Assembly: GCA_964477445.1 (NCBI GenBank)
Contig: CAYZED010000002.1
Span: 124,001-188,000 of the forward strand
Length of the DNA: 64,000 nucleotides
Direction: 5' to 3'
Source: CAYZED01 sp964477445
GTDB lineage: Bacteria; Bacillota; Clostridia; Lutisporales; Lutisporaceae
Below the pieces are notes generated by a model that worked only from the letters and a program-made list of their open reading frames with translations, was not told the origin of the DNA and searched no databases. The position numbers were made by a program, and so were the translations under genes. This document shows, piece after piece, positions 1 through 11,300 of the stretch; positions within the stretch are counted from its first letter, which is position 1, and every line of letters starts with the position of its first letter.

Positions 1-2315
1 ATTTTATTTTCAAAATCGTCAAATACCGGTTTATCGATATAAGTGATATCTGAAAGTAGTTTTCCAATTAATTTGATGAGATCTTGCTTTTCAATTTCAT
101 AGGAAATAAGCTCATATGCTTTTATGAACTCATCTTTTGATTCAATTAATTTCCCATTTATTTTTATGGCGTCTCTTGTCCGCTTCCATTCACCCTTGGC
201 TAATAACCCAATTGGTTTCTCTTTCCCTGAGTCCATTATGTTTTCAAGGGTTTCAAGCGCTGATTTACTAATAGTCGACTCTTCTATAGAAAAATCGTTA
301 TTCAATTTCAGTTTTCTATAAGACTCATATTTTGTCTGTATTATTCCTGTCTTTTCAAGCACATCATCCCAAAGCCTCGGATATGTTGGATCAAATATCG
401 TTTGATTGATGATGGCTTTTTCCAAAGGTTCAAATCCACTAATCGTTGAAATCCTTTTGTTCAATTCATTCAGAAGATGATTGACTGTCGATATATCAGC
501 CTTAAATATTGCTTCTTCAAGAACTGTATTACCTGAAAGAATTCCCTTCAAGTCATTGATAAGATCCACTTGGGCTGCAAAGTCCGCACTGCTTATTATT
601 TGATCACTGGATGGATATGCCTTCCTTAGAAGGATTTCTTCTTCGCCACTTAGTCTGTCATTTGAAGAATATAAAAAGACTAATTCTTCGTGCGTTAGTG
701 GAAAGCCGACCTCATCATCATTACTTTTCCCACCGATGTAATCAAACACGTCATTACCGCAATTTAAAAACTTAGCAGCTTCAATTGGCGCTATTGTATG
801 ATTGTCAAAAATCAAGTCCTTATATTCCATGGATCTTGCTCTTACAAGCTCTTCAATCAATCGCTTCGACTGATTAATCATTTCTTTTCTTTCTTCTTCA
901 AGACGTTCAATTTTTCGCAATGAACTATGCAAATCCATCGATGAGCTTTTGGAAGCAATTTCATTGATTGCTTCGTCCATCTCTTTCTTTTGTGAAGTAG
1001 AGCTCAATATGCTAATGCATAGGTTCTGAAGATTTAGTTCCGGATCTTGTGGATCTCGATAAACCTTCTCTTTGAGCACAGTCAAAGCTTTTTCTGTATG
1101 GCTCGTAACTAGAACGCTATTACCCTGACTTAACAAATGTCCAATTAGATTCGCAATGGTATGTGTCTTCCCTGTACCAGGAGGCCCCTGTACCAACACA
1201 GCTCCATATCGTTCCAAATACTTAATAATACGAAGCTGCTCATTGTTTGCAGGCAAAGTTAATAAAACTTCTTCATCGATGCCACTGTGATTCCAGCTTT
1301 TTTCAACAATCTCTTCTTGCGGTCTTTCTGCGTATATACCTGACATGATTTCGAAAAATTCGGGAAGCTTAATCTCCAAATTCGTTTGCACATCTTCAAT
1401 CACGCCCTCTATAAAGCTCGAAAAGCCTAGAGTCCGTTTTCTTAGGAAAAGCATTGGTGCTGAGTATATTGTTGCCATTTCATTGATTGGTTTGCGCTGT
1501 TCAACGAAAGTGCCTTTGATGTCCACAACATTGATGATGCGTTTAAACAGTGCAGATGTATTCTCAAATAAAGAGATATCATAGTCTCCATCATCGATTT
1601 CCATAATAATGTCTGACAACATTTTCTGGTTGATGGAAGGAATGACTCTAAGCATGGGCGTATATATCTCTGATTTTTTCTCTTCACAATATACTTTAAA
1701 AGATGGTACATGGGCATCAAAATGTAAGAACACCTTTTGAAGAAGCACCGGATGGTCTATGACCCTTTCCGATGTATACCATCTTATATTTCCATCGCCT
1801 AGAATTAACTCAACGCTCTCAGATTCCAGCTTCATTTCAGAATACAATTGATACAGCTTGTTATATAAATCAAGCCCTTTCGCCTTAGGAACCTCAATAT
1901 CTCGCCAGCTGTTTCGTGCTGAAAGCCAAAGTTCATATGTATTCACACGCGCTTGATCATCTGTAAAAAGTTCATCGTTGTAGACCAAATCACCATCATC
2001 ATCCAGTGATGCCCTCGACAATTTATCAGTGACTTCAACCTTATCTACGCTAAGCTTCATCCAATCGTTCTTGATCCATTCAATCAACGATTCCAGTGGA
2101 TTTGGGCATGGCAAAAGAGTTGGCCGTTTAATCTCCAAATAATCCATCTCTCCTACTTCATGACCAAGAAATACACTTCGTATTTCGTCAATTACTGGAA
2201 TATCTGAAATGTTTAAACTCCATTTCTGATTATCAATCTCTGTAATAACAGGGTTCGATAGTTCATTAAACTCTTTTAAGAAATTAAAGATATTGATTAT
2301 CTCTGCCATACCCAT
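1..2315 (-). CDS. SF1-type AAA helicase (AAA_11/AAA_12 class), C-terminus beyond window
   Basis: This frame stays open from an ATG at 2315 (alternative ATG at 2309) to the left edge, so about 770 residues are visible and the 3' end is missing. Near residue 375 is a clear Walker A, GPPGTGKTHT, followed by NLIGHLL and SVLVTSHTEKAL, the typical start of an SF1 (Upf1/Dna2-like) ATPase. The preceding ~370 residues are family-specific and unassigned. A long charged helical stretch follows the P-loop, as in SF1 proteins with an inserted coiled coil; the helicase C-terminal motifs should lie outside. It starts 8-14 bp after the YdbC gene, so it is very likely the last visible gene of the type III restriction operon. 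A DNA-unwinding role in defence is inferred. Confidence 0.8.
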   Translation of the reverse strand, partial: MGMAEIINIFNFLKEFNELSNPVITEIDNQKWSLNISDIPVIDEIRSVFLGHEVGEMDYLEIKRPTLLPCPNPLESLIEWIKNDWMKLSVDKVEVTDKLSRASLDDDGDLVYNDELFTDDQARVNTYELWLSARNSWRDIEVPKAKGLDLYNKLYQLYSEMKLESESVELILGDGNIRWYTSERVIDHPVLLQKVFLHFDAHVPSFKVYCEEKKSEIYTPMLRVIPSINQKMLSDIIMEIDDGDYDISLFENTSALFKRIINVVDIKGTFVEQRKPINEMATIYSAPMLFLRKRTLGFSSFIEGVIEDVQTNLEIKLPEFFEIMSGIYAERPQEEIVEKSWNHSGIDEEVLLTLPANNEQLRIIKYLERYGAVLVQGPPGTGKTHTIANLIGHLLSQGNSVLVTSHTEKALTVLKEKVYRDPQDPELNLQNLCISILSSTSQKKEMDEAINEIASKSSSMDLHSSLRKIERLEEERKEMINQSKRLIEELVRARSMEYKDLIFDNHTIAPIEAAKFLNCGNDVFDYIGGKSNDDEVGFPLTHEELVFLYSSNDRLSGEEEILLRKAYPSSDQIISSADFAAQVDLINDLKGILSGNTVLEEAIFKADISTVNHLLNELNKRISTISGFEPLEKAIINQTIFDPTYPRLWDDVLEKTGIIQTKYESYRKLKLNNDFSIEESTISKSALETLENIMDSGKEKPIGLLAKGEWKRTRDAIKINGKLIESKDEFIKAYELISYEIEKQDLIKLIGKLLSDITYIDKPVFDDFENK

Positions 2316-2323
2316 CACCCGCT

Positions 2324-2545
2324 TTATATTTCTATTGCATTCAATACTTCCCTGAGATTTCTAACTTCTTCGTCTGACAGCGTAGCACCTTTGCCCATTT
2401 TTTTCTCTTCGTGGTGCCAATCTCTTAGATCAAATTTTGCAGGCCTATCATTCCAGCTCACTTTATTGAGTTCTTTCGTCCAACCCTTGCCATTTTCGGA
2501 TAATACCGCAATTCGCTCTGTAATTTCATATTTGAATTCTGCCAT
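2324..2545 (-). CDS. YdbC/PC4-like single-stranded DNA-binding protein
   Basis: A 73-aa protein with the pattern of the bacterial YdbC family, related to the eukaryotic coactivator PC4: an N-terminal beta segment (EFKYEITERIAVLSE), the conserved GWTKELNKVSWN, then KFDLRDW, KMGKG and a C-terminal helix. Known members form dimers that bind ssDNA. It lies between Res (77 bp upstream) and the SF1 helicase (8 bp downstream), so it may hold unwound strands for the helicases; that is inference. An AT-rich spacer at 2546-2621 contains a short hairpin, ctgccagcaaagctggcag, near 2592-2610. Confidence 0.85.
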   Translation of the reverse strand: MAEFKYEITERIAVLSENGKGWTKELNKVSWNDRPAKFDLRDWHHEEKKMGKGATLSDEEVRNLREVLNAIEI

Positions 2546-2621
2546 GATTGCATTTCTCCCCTTTGCTTTTAATCAACTATTAAGTACGTTGCTGCCAGCA
2601 AAGCTGGCAGCTTAACACGCA

Positions 2622-5600
2622 CTACTTCATCACTTCGTTCATCAAGGTCTCATAACTATCGACAACATCATATTTCACATTTTCCGTGCTAATTGCTTTA
2701 AAATGCTCTCTAGCACAATGGATTTTTGCGTCTTCAATCAACCTTAGTTGCATGGAAGACATAGAACCCTTAGTTTCTGCTACAAAGTAAATATGCTTCA
2801 CTTTCCCATCATTAAAGGCAATCGCCCAGTCAGGATTATATTTGCCTACCGGTGTAGTGATGTAAAAACCACTTGGCAGCTTCACATAGACTGCAACTTC
2901 TTCGCAGGTATCCAAGTTTTCAGCAAAATTCCTCTCATTGGTAGAATCATATAGGATATGATCATACAAATGGCGCTTCGTAGCCATGGCATTAACGCCC
3001 AAACGCCCCTTCATGGTCGGTTCTGTAAATATTGTTGTGTCATAAGCTGCTTCAATCTTATTGTAGGTAATGTGTTGAATAATCACCGTTGCCTTCTGCT
3101 CATTAACGATATTTGATGCTTTGATAATGAACTCTTCTGGATTGTCTTTAAACTGATCAAATACGGCCTTCTCGATGCCCTGAAGAATTCGCACAGCAGC
3201 CGCACGTGTTAGACCTGTTTCAGCGACAACTTTTCCAACAAGGTCATACTTCACATTACTGTTTGAGGATACCTGAGCAGTTCTATATTCTCCGGATTCT
3301 TTGACAAAAGCTACACCACTGAGAAGTTCTTCTTTCGATTTGATATCCTTCATTTCTCCATACTGTACCTTGAAGAATATCTTTGATACCCTTAAATCCT
3401 TGTTAAGTGCTGTAATTGATTTTTCTATCAGCTCATCTGTATCAAAATTCACTACATAGGCAGACTTTTTGTTGATTTGTGCCCACAACTTCTTAAATGC
3501 TTCCATTTCCAGTTTCTTTTTGTCCAGCCTTAATTCTATATTTTTATCACGGGCATTATCCGGCAGCATGGTTCGGCTATCGTAGATAGAATCAATAATC
3601 GTCAAGATAGAATCTGCGCAGTCTTGTACCTCTTCTGCTAATTCAATATTGCCGTTTTTCTTGTCTTCGTAATATTTGTCAGTTAAAATACCCTTCTTAA
3701 TATAGCCATTTGCAATTAATCCTTCGTGAATTGTCTGTGCAAGCTCATGATCAACAACCTGCTCTGCACCAGCCTGATCTTTGATTACTTTGTTCTTAAA
3801 CAGATCCACAGTGACCATCAATGGTCTATCAGCCACCGCTTCAGCTAATTCTGACTGCAACGCTTTTGCAAAACTATCATAACTCTCGTTGGCAATAACC
3901 GTCAGTACATTGATATGATGGACATCCTCTCCTAAAAGATTCGCATCCATTCGCTCTCCACTTTGGTTAACAGATAAACGCAATCCACGCCCTACTTCCT
4001 GACGTTTTCTCACTTCTGAACTACTTTGTTTCAGTGTGCAAATCTGGAAGACATTCGGATTATCCCATCCTTCACGCAAAGCGGAATGGGAGAAGATAAA
4101 ACGCACAGGTTCTTTTCGGTCAAGCAGGCGTTCTTTATCCTTCATTATCAGGTCATAAGCATCACTGTCAGAAGATTCCGTTGTGCCGCGTTCCAGTTTG
4201 CTGTCTACATAAAACTCTTTACCGGTTTTCTTGTTTTTATCGATAGAAAAATAGCCCTGATGGGTTTCGGTGGCAGAAATAGAGTTGAGATATTTCACAT
4301 ACTCCTCATCCCCAATTTCACCTTGCAATGAACTGGTGATATCTTGATATTCTTCCTCGAATACCTCACCATAGATGCCATTAATCGGACTACCAGAAGC
4401 ATCATACTGCTTGTATTTTGCAACCTCATCAATAAAGAACAATGAGAGCACTTTTATACCCTTATAAAAAAGTTGTCGTTCTCTTTCAATATGCGAGAGG
4501 ATTGTTTCCCGGATTTGGATGCGACGAAGTTGTTCTTCACTGACAGCGCCTATGACATCACCCGCATATATTTTTATCCCATTGATGAACGTGACAGAAT
4601 TATCACGTCCATCAATGCTTTTAACCGTATAGCCGTTTTTGTATTCCTCTAGCTCGCCTGAATTTTCAAACAGTTTATAGCCTTCTGTAATTCTACGTGT
4701 GACCTTACGAACTCCACTTGCACCTTTAATATCAAACTCCAAGGAAGCTGTAGGAGCTTTATCTCCGGAGAGATGTAGGCATGCTAAATAAAGATAACTT
4801 TCTGTAGCCGTGCTCCCAGTAACGGAAATGCCTTTAACTGCGATCTTCTTAACTAATTTTTTGTTATATGCTTCCATAGCGTCCAGACGATACACCATGT
4901 TATAAATGTTGTCCTTTTTATGGGTGGCAGAATACCGCAATGTAATAAATGGATTGAATTCAATCAGACGTTCTTTGGTCTGCTTACCTTCAACGGATTG
5001 TGGCTCATCTATAATCAGGATCGGGTTCGTTTTGGCAATGATATCGATAGGACGTCTGCTTCGGAACTCGTCCAGCTTCATATAGATTCGTCGTGCGTCC
5101 TTGCCCTTTGCATTAAAAGCCTGCGAATTGATAATCATGACATTAATGGAGCTATCACTTGCGAACCGGTCTATTTCAGTAAGTTGGGCTGAGTTGTAAA
5201 TGAAAAACCGAATTTTCTTGCCATAGTCCTCCGCAAAATGATCCTGAGTAATCTGAAAAGACTTATATACACCTTCTCTGATTGCAACGCTCGGTACAAT
5301 AACGATAAACTTGCTCCACCCAAAACGCTTGTTCATCTCATACATGGTTTTGATATAGGTGTATGTCTTTCCAACACCCGTTTCCATCTCAATTGTTAGA
5401 TTGTATTTTCCTTCTAATTTTTTAGAAGGTTCTATCTGATGACTGCGCTGAACCTTGTGTAGGTTTTCCAGAATAATCTGGTCGTTCAGTTCAGTAACCA
5501 ATTTGTGATTTCCCCAGCCTGTAAAATCATGCTCAAAAGCAAGCCTCATTTGTACGTCAGCATCAATACCTTTATCCATCATATAGGTAGGTGTCAGAAA

Positions 5601-5678
5601 CGGTTGTCCTGCAAAAATATCACAAGTCGCTTTTGCTGCATCGGCTTGGAACTTCTGATGTTTGAATTGTAACTTCAT
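2622..5678 (-). CDS. res: Type III restriction endonuclease, Res subunit
   Basis: A 1018-aa SF2 helicase-nuclease that pairs with Mod to translocate on and cut unmodified DNA. Walker A METGVGKT is at about residues 98-105 and motif II is DEPQ at about 224-227, the form typical of type III Res rather than DEAH. A later RQEVGRGLRLSVN is motif VI. The C-terminus has the PD-(D/E)XK nuclease signature: PDWA with Asp near 950, then FVAETKG with Glu near 968 and Lys near 970. All catalytic motifs are present and the length is normal, so the gene looks functional. It starts 12 bp after the mod stop codon, in the same operon. Confidence 0.95.
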   Translation of the reverse strand: MKLQFKHQKFQADAAKATCDIFAGQPFLTPTYMMDKGIDADVQMRLAFEHDFTGWGNHKLVTELNDQIILENLHKVQRSHQIEPSKKLEGKYNLTIEMETGVGKTYTYIKTMYEMNKRFGWSKFIVIVPSVAIREGVYKSFQITQDHFAEDYGKKIRFFIYNSAQLTEIDRFASDSSINVMIINSQAFNAKGKDARRIYMKLDEFRSRRPIDIIAKTNPILIIDEPQSVEGKQTKERLIEFNPFITLRYSATHKKDNIYNMVYRLDAMEAYNKKLVKKIAVKGISVTGSTATESYLYLACLHLSGDKAPTASLEFDIKGASGVRKVTRRITEGYKLFENSGELEEYKNGYTVKSIDGRDNSVTFINGIKIYAGDVIGAVSEEQLRRIQIRETILSHIERERQLFYKGIKVLSLFFIDEVAKYKQYDASGSPINGIYGEVFEEEYQDITSSLQGEIGDEEYVKYLNSISATETHQGYFSIDKNKKTGKEFYVDSKLERGTTESSDSDAYDLIMKDKERLLDRKEPVRFIFSHSALREGWDNPNVFQICTLKQSSSEVRKRQEVGRGLRLSVNQSGERMDANLLGEDVHHINVLTVIANESYDSFAKALQSELAEAVADRPLMVTVDLFKNKVIKDQAGAEQVVDHELAQTIHEGLIANGYIKKGILTDKYYEDKKNGNIELAEEVQDCADSILTIIDSIYDSRTMLPDNARDKNIELRLDKKKLEMEAFKKLWAQINKKSAYVVNFDTDELIEKSITALNKDLRVSKIFFKVQYGEMKDIKSKEELLSGVAFVKESGEYRTAQVSSNSNVKYDLVGKVVAETGLTRAAAVRILQGIEKAVFDQFKDNPEEFIIKASNIVNEQKATVIIQHITYNKIEAAYDTTIFTEPTMKGRLGVNAMATKRHLYDHILYDSTNERNFAENLDTCEEVAVYVKLPSGFYITTPVGKYNPDWAIAFNDGKVKHIYFVAETKGSMSSMQLRLIEDAKIHCAREHFKAISTENVKYDVVDSYETLMNEVMK

Positions 5679-5690
5679 CGCTCGTTCCTC

Positions 5691-7630
5691 CTATAATACC
5701 TTTACGCTGGTATTTGGTGCCATCAGCTTAAAGATTTCTTCTACATTGATTTTTGCAGGACTGTTGGCAAAACTATTGTCACGAAATACCGCTCGTAACG
5801 GCTGACGTTTTGCAATTTCTTTAACGACCACTTCACTGATATTTTGTGCAAAGCAGGCAATCAGATCGCCATCGTTAATAGTATGAACTAAAACACCATC
5901 CATTTCCTCCGAAACATGTTGTAAAGAAAGCGGAAGCCCCCATTCAAGTAAGCAACCAAATAACAAATCCATATCGGTTCGATCTTCTTTGATATTGCTT
6001 TCCAATCCAGATAGTAACCCTTGTGAATACTCATCTGCAGAGTAGTAAACATCTTTCATATTGGTGCTATCAAGCTTTAGGACACGGAATCCAATATCTA
6101 GATTTTGAGCCATCAGCCCTGCTTCTTCTTTGATTTTTTCACCAGCACGGCGGATACGCTCTTTACCGATTTCACATATTGTCGACATATTCTCTTGATA
6201 AGCTTCTGTACTTTCATCGCATTCTTCTGGTATTTGCACCATGATAAACTTTCGATTACCACCATCTTCAAAATTAACTTGCATAACAGCATGTGCAGCT
6301 GATGCCGAACCAGAAAAGAAATCCAAAACAAGATAGTCTTTTTCCGAAAAATATTCAAGGTATTTCTTAATTAGCTTAATTGGTTTCTTACCCCCATTAA
6401 AAGCAATACCGCCTTCAAGTCTTATATTGCCAAAATCACCAGCCATGTCATAGAAATTAGGAATTGGAGAAGTCTTCTGTGCTCCGTCTTCTAGCTTTTC
6501 GGTCGGAACGCCTTGATAATACTTGCCTTTTGTAGCATTTTCTTTTTTTGNNNNNNNNNNATGCCATATACTTTATACAAGACACCTAAACCATCCGTTT
6601 GTTTTCTATTATTCAAGTAATCACGGAAAAACCTTCCTGATGAATTTCCATTTAGGATAGTTCCAGTTGCCCATATTTCCTTAAGCCCATTTCTAAAACC
6701 GTCCTCATGCTTTACTATTTTGTATTCACCGTCAGAAAAAACTTCAACCTTTTTGCCTCCGATATCAAGCGTTTTTCCTTCACCTATTTCTTCTATTGTG
6801 AAGTTAAATTTCGAGTAGTCGTAAGGCATCGGTACTAAATGTGGTTTAGCTTTTACGCTCTTTCGATAAACAAGAACTTGTTCAATTTGTTTATGATAAT
6901 CCATATCTTGAGTTAGAGTTTTATCTGCGTACCTAACTTGAATAAAATTTGTATTTTCGTAGTTACTACCGCCAAAGATTTCATCACAGATTTTTCGTAA
7001 CTGAGCAGCTTCTTTGTCATCAATACTTATGAAAATAAAACCGTCTTCAGAAAGTAAATTTCTAGCTAATAAAAGACGAGAATAAATCATAGAACACCAA
7101 TCTGAATGGAAACGAGGATTGCTGTCTTCGTTTGTCCGAAATCGTATATTTCCATCTTCATCTTTGTATTCAATCATATCGTCAAATTCGTCAGCAGTAA
7201 TAGAATAGTCATCAGGGTACATAAATGTATCCTTTCCCGTATTATAAGGGGGATCAATGTAAATCATTTTTATTGCCCCAAGATAACTTTCTTGTAGCAG
7301 TTTCAGAATATCGAGATTTTCCCCTTCAATGTAAAGATTCTCTGTAGTATCCCAATCCTTACTCTCTTCCTTACACGGACGTAACGTTTTGCGAATAGGT
7401 TTTCCAGCCTCCACGATTGAAGCTTTCTTTCCAACCCATGTAAACTCGTAAGCCTCCTCACCATCTATAACATCATCAGACAGCACTTGCTTCAATAACT
7501 CAAAATTAATTATATTTTTTATATTACCCTTTTCATCCATTGCTTCTGTTACTACATTCGGGAACAGTGTTCCTATTTTTTCAATATTCTGCTCTGTCAT
7601 GTTGATGGATTCCATTTTCATTTTTTCCAT
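5691..7630 (-). CDS. mod: Type III DNA adenine-N6 methyltransferase, Mod subunit (interrupted by an assembly gap)
   Basis: This gene is read in two frames only because ten Ns (6551-6560) interrupt it. The N-terminal part (7630-6561) has motif IV DPPY at about residues 126-129. On the other side, the second frame stays open to the gap (ATKGKYYQGVP, then EDGAQKTSPIPNFYD) and has motif I as DFFSGSASAAHA. The IV-before-I order is the beta class typical of Mod. The 1930 known bases leave a remainder of 1 modulo 3, so the true missing length should be 2 modulo 3, not 10. The gap falls in the target-recognition part. The ATG overlaps the DUF4391 stop (TAATG), indicating translational coupling. Mod sets the recognition sequence for both methylation and restriction. 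Confidence 0.92.
6551..6560. other. Assembly gap (10 N) inside mod
   Basis: A run of exactly ten N. The flanking mod frames do not join across ten bases, so this is a placeholder of unknown size. From memory of the family, a dozen or so residues are expected between KVYG and ATKGK. Confidence 0.95.
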
Positions 7631-8301
7631 TAGTTTAGTTCCTCCAGTTCTTTTCTTAGCAGTTTCAATTCTGAATTCAGCTTAACTTGTATATTAAACT
7701 GTTTTTCGTTTTTCATTTTGGTATCAAGTGCAGCAATCTGCTTGTTTAGCTTTTGCCGCATATTATCTTGATCTATGGCATCCTTGATACTTGATTTTGA
7801 CCCTACTTCATTTTCCTTATCAAAACCTAACCGCTCTCCTGCAATCTGTCGTATGAAATTATCATAAATTGCATCCATATGCAGCCCATCCAACCGTATA
7901 GGTAAATTGTCTTGGGAAAGCCATTCCGTATGATAGTAGCTATTCACCTTAAAAGTATCCGCCTTTGCAAGGCTCGGCTCTTTGTATCCTATCCATGCCT
8001 GGTATTCACCGTTGTGTTCCAAGAGATAGAGAATATGATATGGTACTTCTTTATCTATCAATTGTAAAACTTTTGAATCGAGGCTCGGCTGATTCAGCTT
8101 TATTTCAAATATCTCCAGCTCAGTTACATTCTCGCCTTGTCCCACGTTTAAAGTGGTAGCTGCCAGTTTGTTGCGCCAATAAATCACAGAAATCTGCTCT
8201 ACAAACGCTCGTTTGAGTTCTGGTGTAACAGAGAGGTTCTCATAAAATTTCTGTTTCGGTATCCTTCGGTTAAACTCCGTTGATTTTGGTAGTGATAACA
8301 T
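7630..8301 (-). CDS. DUF4391 domain protein of the restriction operon
   Basis: A 223-aa protein recognised as DUF4391. Features include the N-terminal LPKSTEFNRRIPKQKFY, a central EIFEIKLNQ and YHILYLLEHNGEYQAWIGY (beta-rich), and a C-terminal coiled-coil-like tail (KLNKQIAALDTKMKNEKQF...LRKELEEL). DUF4391 proteins recur beside SNF2 helicases and type III methyltransferases, but I know of no established biochemical role. Here the gene sits exactly between them: 24 bp after the helicase and overlapping mod by one base. The helical tail suggests it bridges the helicase and Mod; that is inference. Confidence 0.8.
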   Translation of the reverse strand: MLSLPKSTEFNRRIPKQKFYENLSVTPELKRAFVEQISVIYWRNKLAATTLNVGQGENVTELEIFEIKLNQPSLDSKVLQLIDKEVPYHILYLLEHNGEYQAWIGYKEPSLAKADTFKVNSYYHTEWLSQDNLPIRLDGLHMDAIYDNFIRQIAGERLGFDKENEVGSKSSIKDAIDQDNMRQKLNKQIAALDTKMKNEKQFNIQVKLNSELKLLRKELEELN

Positions 8302-8325
8302 TTGATTTTTCCCTCCCCCCTCATT

Positions 8326-11300
8326 TTATAACAAGGAAACAGANNNNNNNNNNCCTGTCACTTCAGATAACAATGCCGATGTACCGCCACCACGGAACAG
8401 GCTGTCTATGTCACTTTCTTCTTTAACGTCAATAATGGAATTAATAGCATCTCCTAAAAGTTCGGAATACTTTCTCATGTCTTTTCCATCTTTGGTTTCC
8501 TTGTTAAAAGCATTACACAAATCCTCATCGGGACTTACTTTACTTCTACAGATAAACCGCAGCTTGTCCAACAATTCTTTTGGAGAAAGATGATCGCAAA
8601 TGACATTACCGTCGTTTGAAATATAAACCATATAGAAGGGATGCAATCGGTTTTGATTATCAATATTCACACCACCATTTATGTTTTTCAGCACATAAAT
8701 GACGCCTGCTGGTGTATCCTCCGTTACAGGCACAATAGCATGCATGCCTAGTGGCGTTTTGTCCAGATCCGGATTGTTTTTTACAAACTCCAATAAATCC
8801 AACCTGAATTCATTGAGTCCTAAATCCATAATAGAAATTCCACTGGACATATCTTCAATGTCTACTACTTCTTCCTGTAAACGCTGAAGCTGTTGTTTTC
8901 GGTATTCCAAATCACCTTTTTCATCGGCATTAATTAAGTCATCGTCTCCCGTCGAGGTCATTACAGAGATTCGCATTCTCGTCTCGACACGGCTCTTCAG
9001 ATTGATATATTCATCCAACGACAAATCAGGCCAAAAGTTCACAAGCTGGATGTAGTCGTTTCGGCTGCCGATACGGTCAATACGACCAAATCTCTGTATG
9101 ATACGAACAGGATTCCAGTGAATATCATAATTGATGACGTAGTCGCAGTCTTGCAAATTCTGCCCTTCAGAGATACAATCTGTTGCTATTAATATTTCAA
9201 TACTGTCCTTTGAATCTGGCATCAGCAGCACTTTATCTTTTGACACTGGCGAAAAGCAGGTCAAGACATTATTCAGACTTGCCCTGAATTTTGGAATAGT
9301 GGTCTTTCCGTCTACCGATCCTGTAATCATTGCTGTATCAAGTCCATAGTTGGTTTTAATGTGCTTGCTCACATGATTATAGAGATAATCCGCTGTGTCT
9401 GAGAATGCAGTGAAAATTAAAACCTTTTTATTGTCCTTATTAATTGGTTTCTCCAATTTATCAGCAACAAGCTGAAATAAGGTTTGAAGCTTAGTATCAT
9501 GTTCTGGTGTTATATCCGCAATCATCAGTGATAAAAGTTCAAGCGTTTCAGCATCCATAACTAATTCTTCACGCCAGCTTTTATAGTCCATATCTGCAAG
9601 GTCGATCTTCACCTTTTTTCCGACTGTGAAAAAGTCTGTATTTTGATCATCCAGATCAAATTCTGTTGCTTCACTAAGGTCTACTAAGTCAAGCACTGTA
9701 CTTCCATTATTTTCGAATGCATCAATGCTTTTTATCATTTCGGTAATAAGTATCTTTATGCGCGAAAGGGTCAGCCCAAATGAATAAACAGAGCTTTCAA
9801 GTCGCTTTAATAGATTGATGTTCATTAACCGCCTAATACCTTCTTCACGCCCTAACTGTGTTAGGTTATTACGTTTCTTGTCTGACAGGTCAATATACTT
9901 GTCCATTTTACTTGGAAAGATGTAGTTTGATGGTGTATATATCGCGAGATTCAGCAGCATCAAACTTCCATATATCTGATTGTAATTTATGGCCGAATTC
10001 AAGTCCGTTAAAGACGGACGCAACGAGATAGGCTTGAGTCGTTGTGGAAACTTTCCGATCTCAGCGATATTATAATATTTCTCGATATGGCTCCTCGAAC
10101 GGGCAATCGTTACATTATCTAGCACTTCAAAGAAATCAAAATCTAGCATTTTAAGAAGTGTTGTCGTCTTTCGGTCTACCTGCTCCAGTTTGCTCCATGT
10201 ATTAAATGCCTTTTGGGCACTTCGAAAAATCTCATCGATGGACTTAACTGTGTTGAGTTTTTCGTTGATTAATTGTGCGTTACCTTCATAGGCAAGTGCT
10301 AGCTGATTTTTCAGATCATTGAATCGATTGTTTACCGGTGTTGCTGAAAGCATCAGTACTTTTGTTTTTACGCCAGCACGGACTACTTTGTTCAGTAATT
10401 TTAAGTAACGATTTTCTTTTTCACCTTCTATGCCGGAGAGTTCCCCGCCATTTCGAAAATTATGTGATTCATCAATCACAACCAGATCGTAATTTCCCCA
10501 GTTCAAACGATCAAGATCCAGACCATTTGACTTACCATAAGTTCGAGATAAATCCGTATGGTACAGCACATCATAATTTAGTCGATCAGAGGCTATAGGA
10601 TTATTCAAATAGTTATCCTTGTAAGTATTCCAGTTGTCCGCTAGTTTTTTAGGACACAAAACAAGAACGGTTTTATTCCTATTTTCATAATATTTGATTA
10701 CAGCTATCGCAGAAAAGGTCTTACCTAAACCAACACTGTCCGCAAGGATACAACCATTAAATTTCTCTAATTTATTGATGATTGCAAGAACGGCATCTTT
10801 CTGGAAATCATAAAGAATATTCCATATCTTGCTCTCCTTGAATCCAGTCGCTTCATTCGGTAAGACATCTTCGGAGATGTCTTCAAGAAACTCGTTAAAA
10901 ATATTGTACAATGTCACGAAATAGATGAAGTTGGGTGTGTTTTCTTTATAAGCTTCCGTAATGCTATCAATCACGATATCCGTAACTTCCTGAAGCTTGT
11001 TCTCGTCATTCCAAATGGAGTTAAATACACGAATAAACTCATGACTATGTGGGGCTTCCATCTTAGTAACCATATTGTAGCTGTTATTGCCTCGATCGCA
11101 CCCTAAATCCACTGTTGTGAAGCCGTTAACTGGCATATATGTAAGCGCACTATCAGCCGCAATTACATTAATGAATCCGCCCATATTTTCATTTGTGACA
11201 TTCGATTTGAATGTCACTTTTTTTCTGATCCAATCGGTGCACTCTTTGGCAATCGCCTTTTGCGTCAACTCATTGCGCAATTTCACTTCGAATTCCGTAC

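Noticed and set aside
6491..7630. Two separate partial methyltransferase genes
   Set aside because: Both open frames run up to the ten N from opposite sides, and their motifs IV and I complement each other, so it is one mod gene with an assembly gap.
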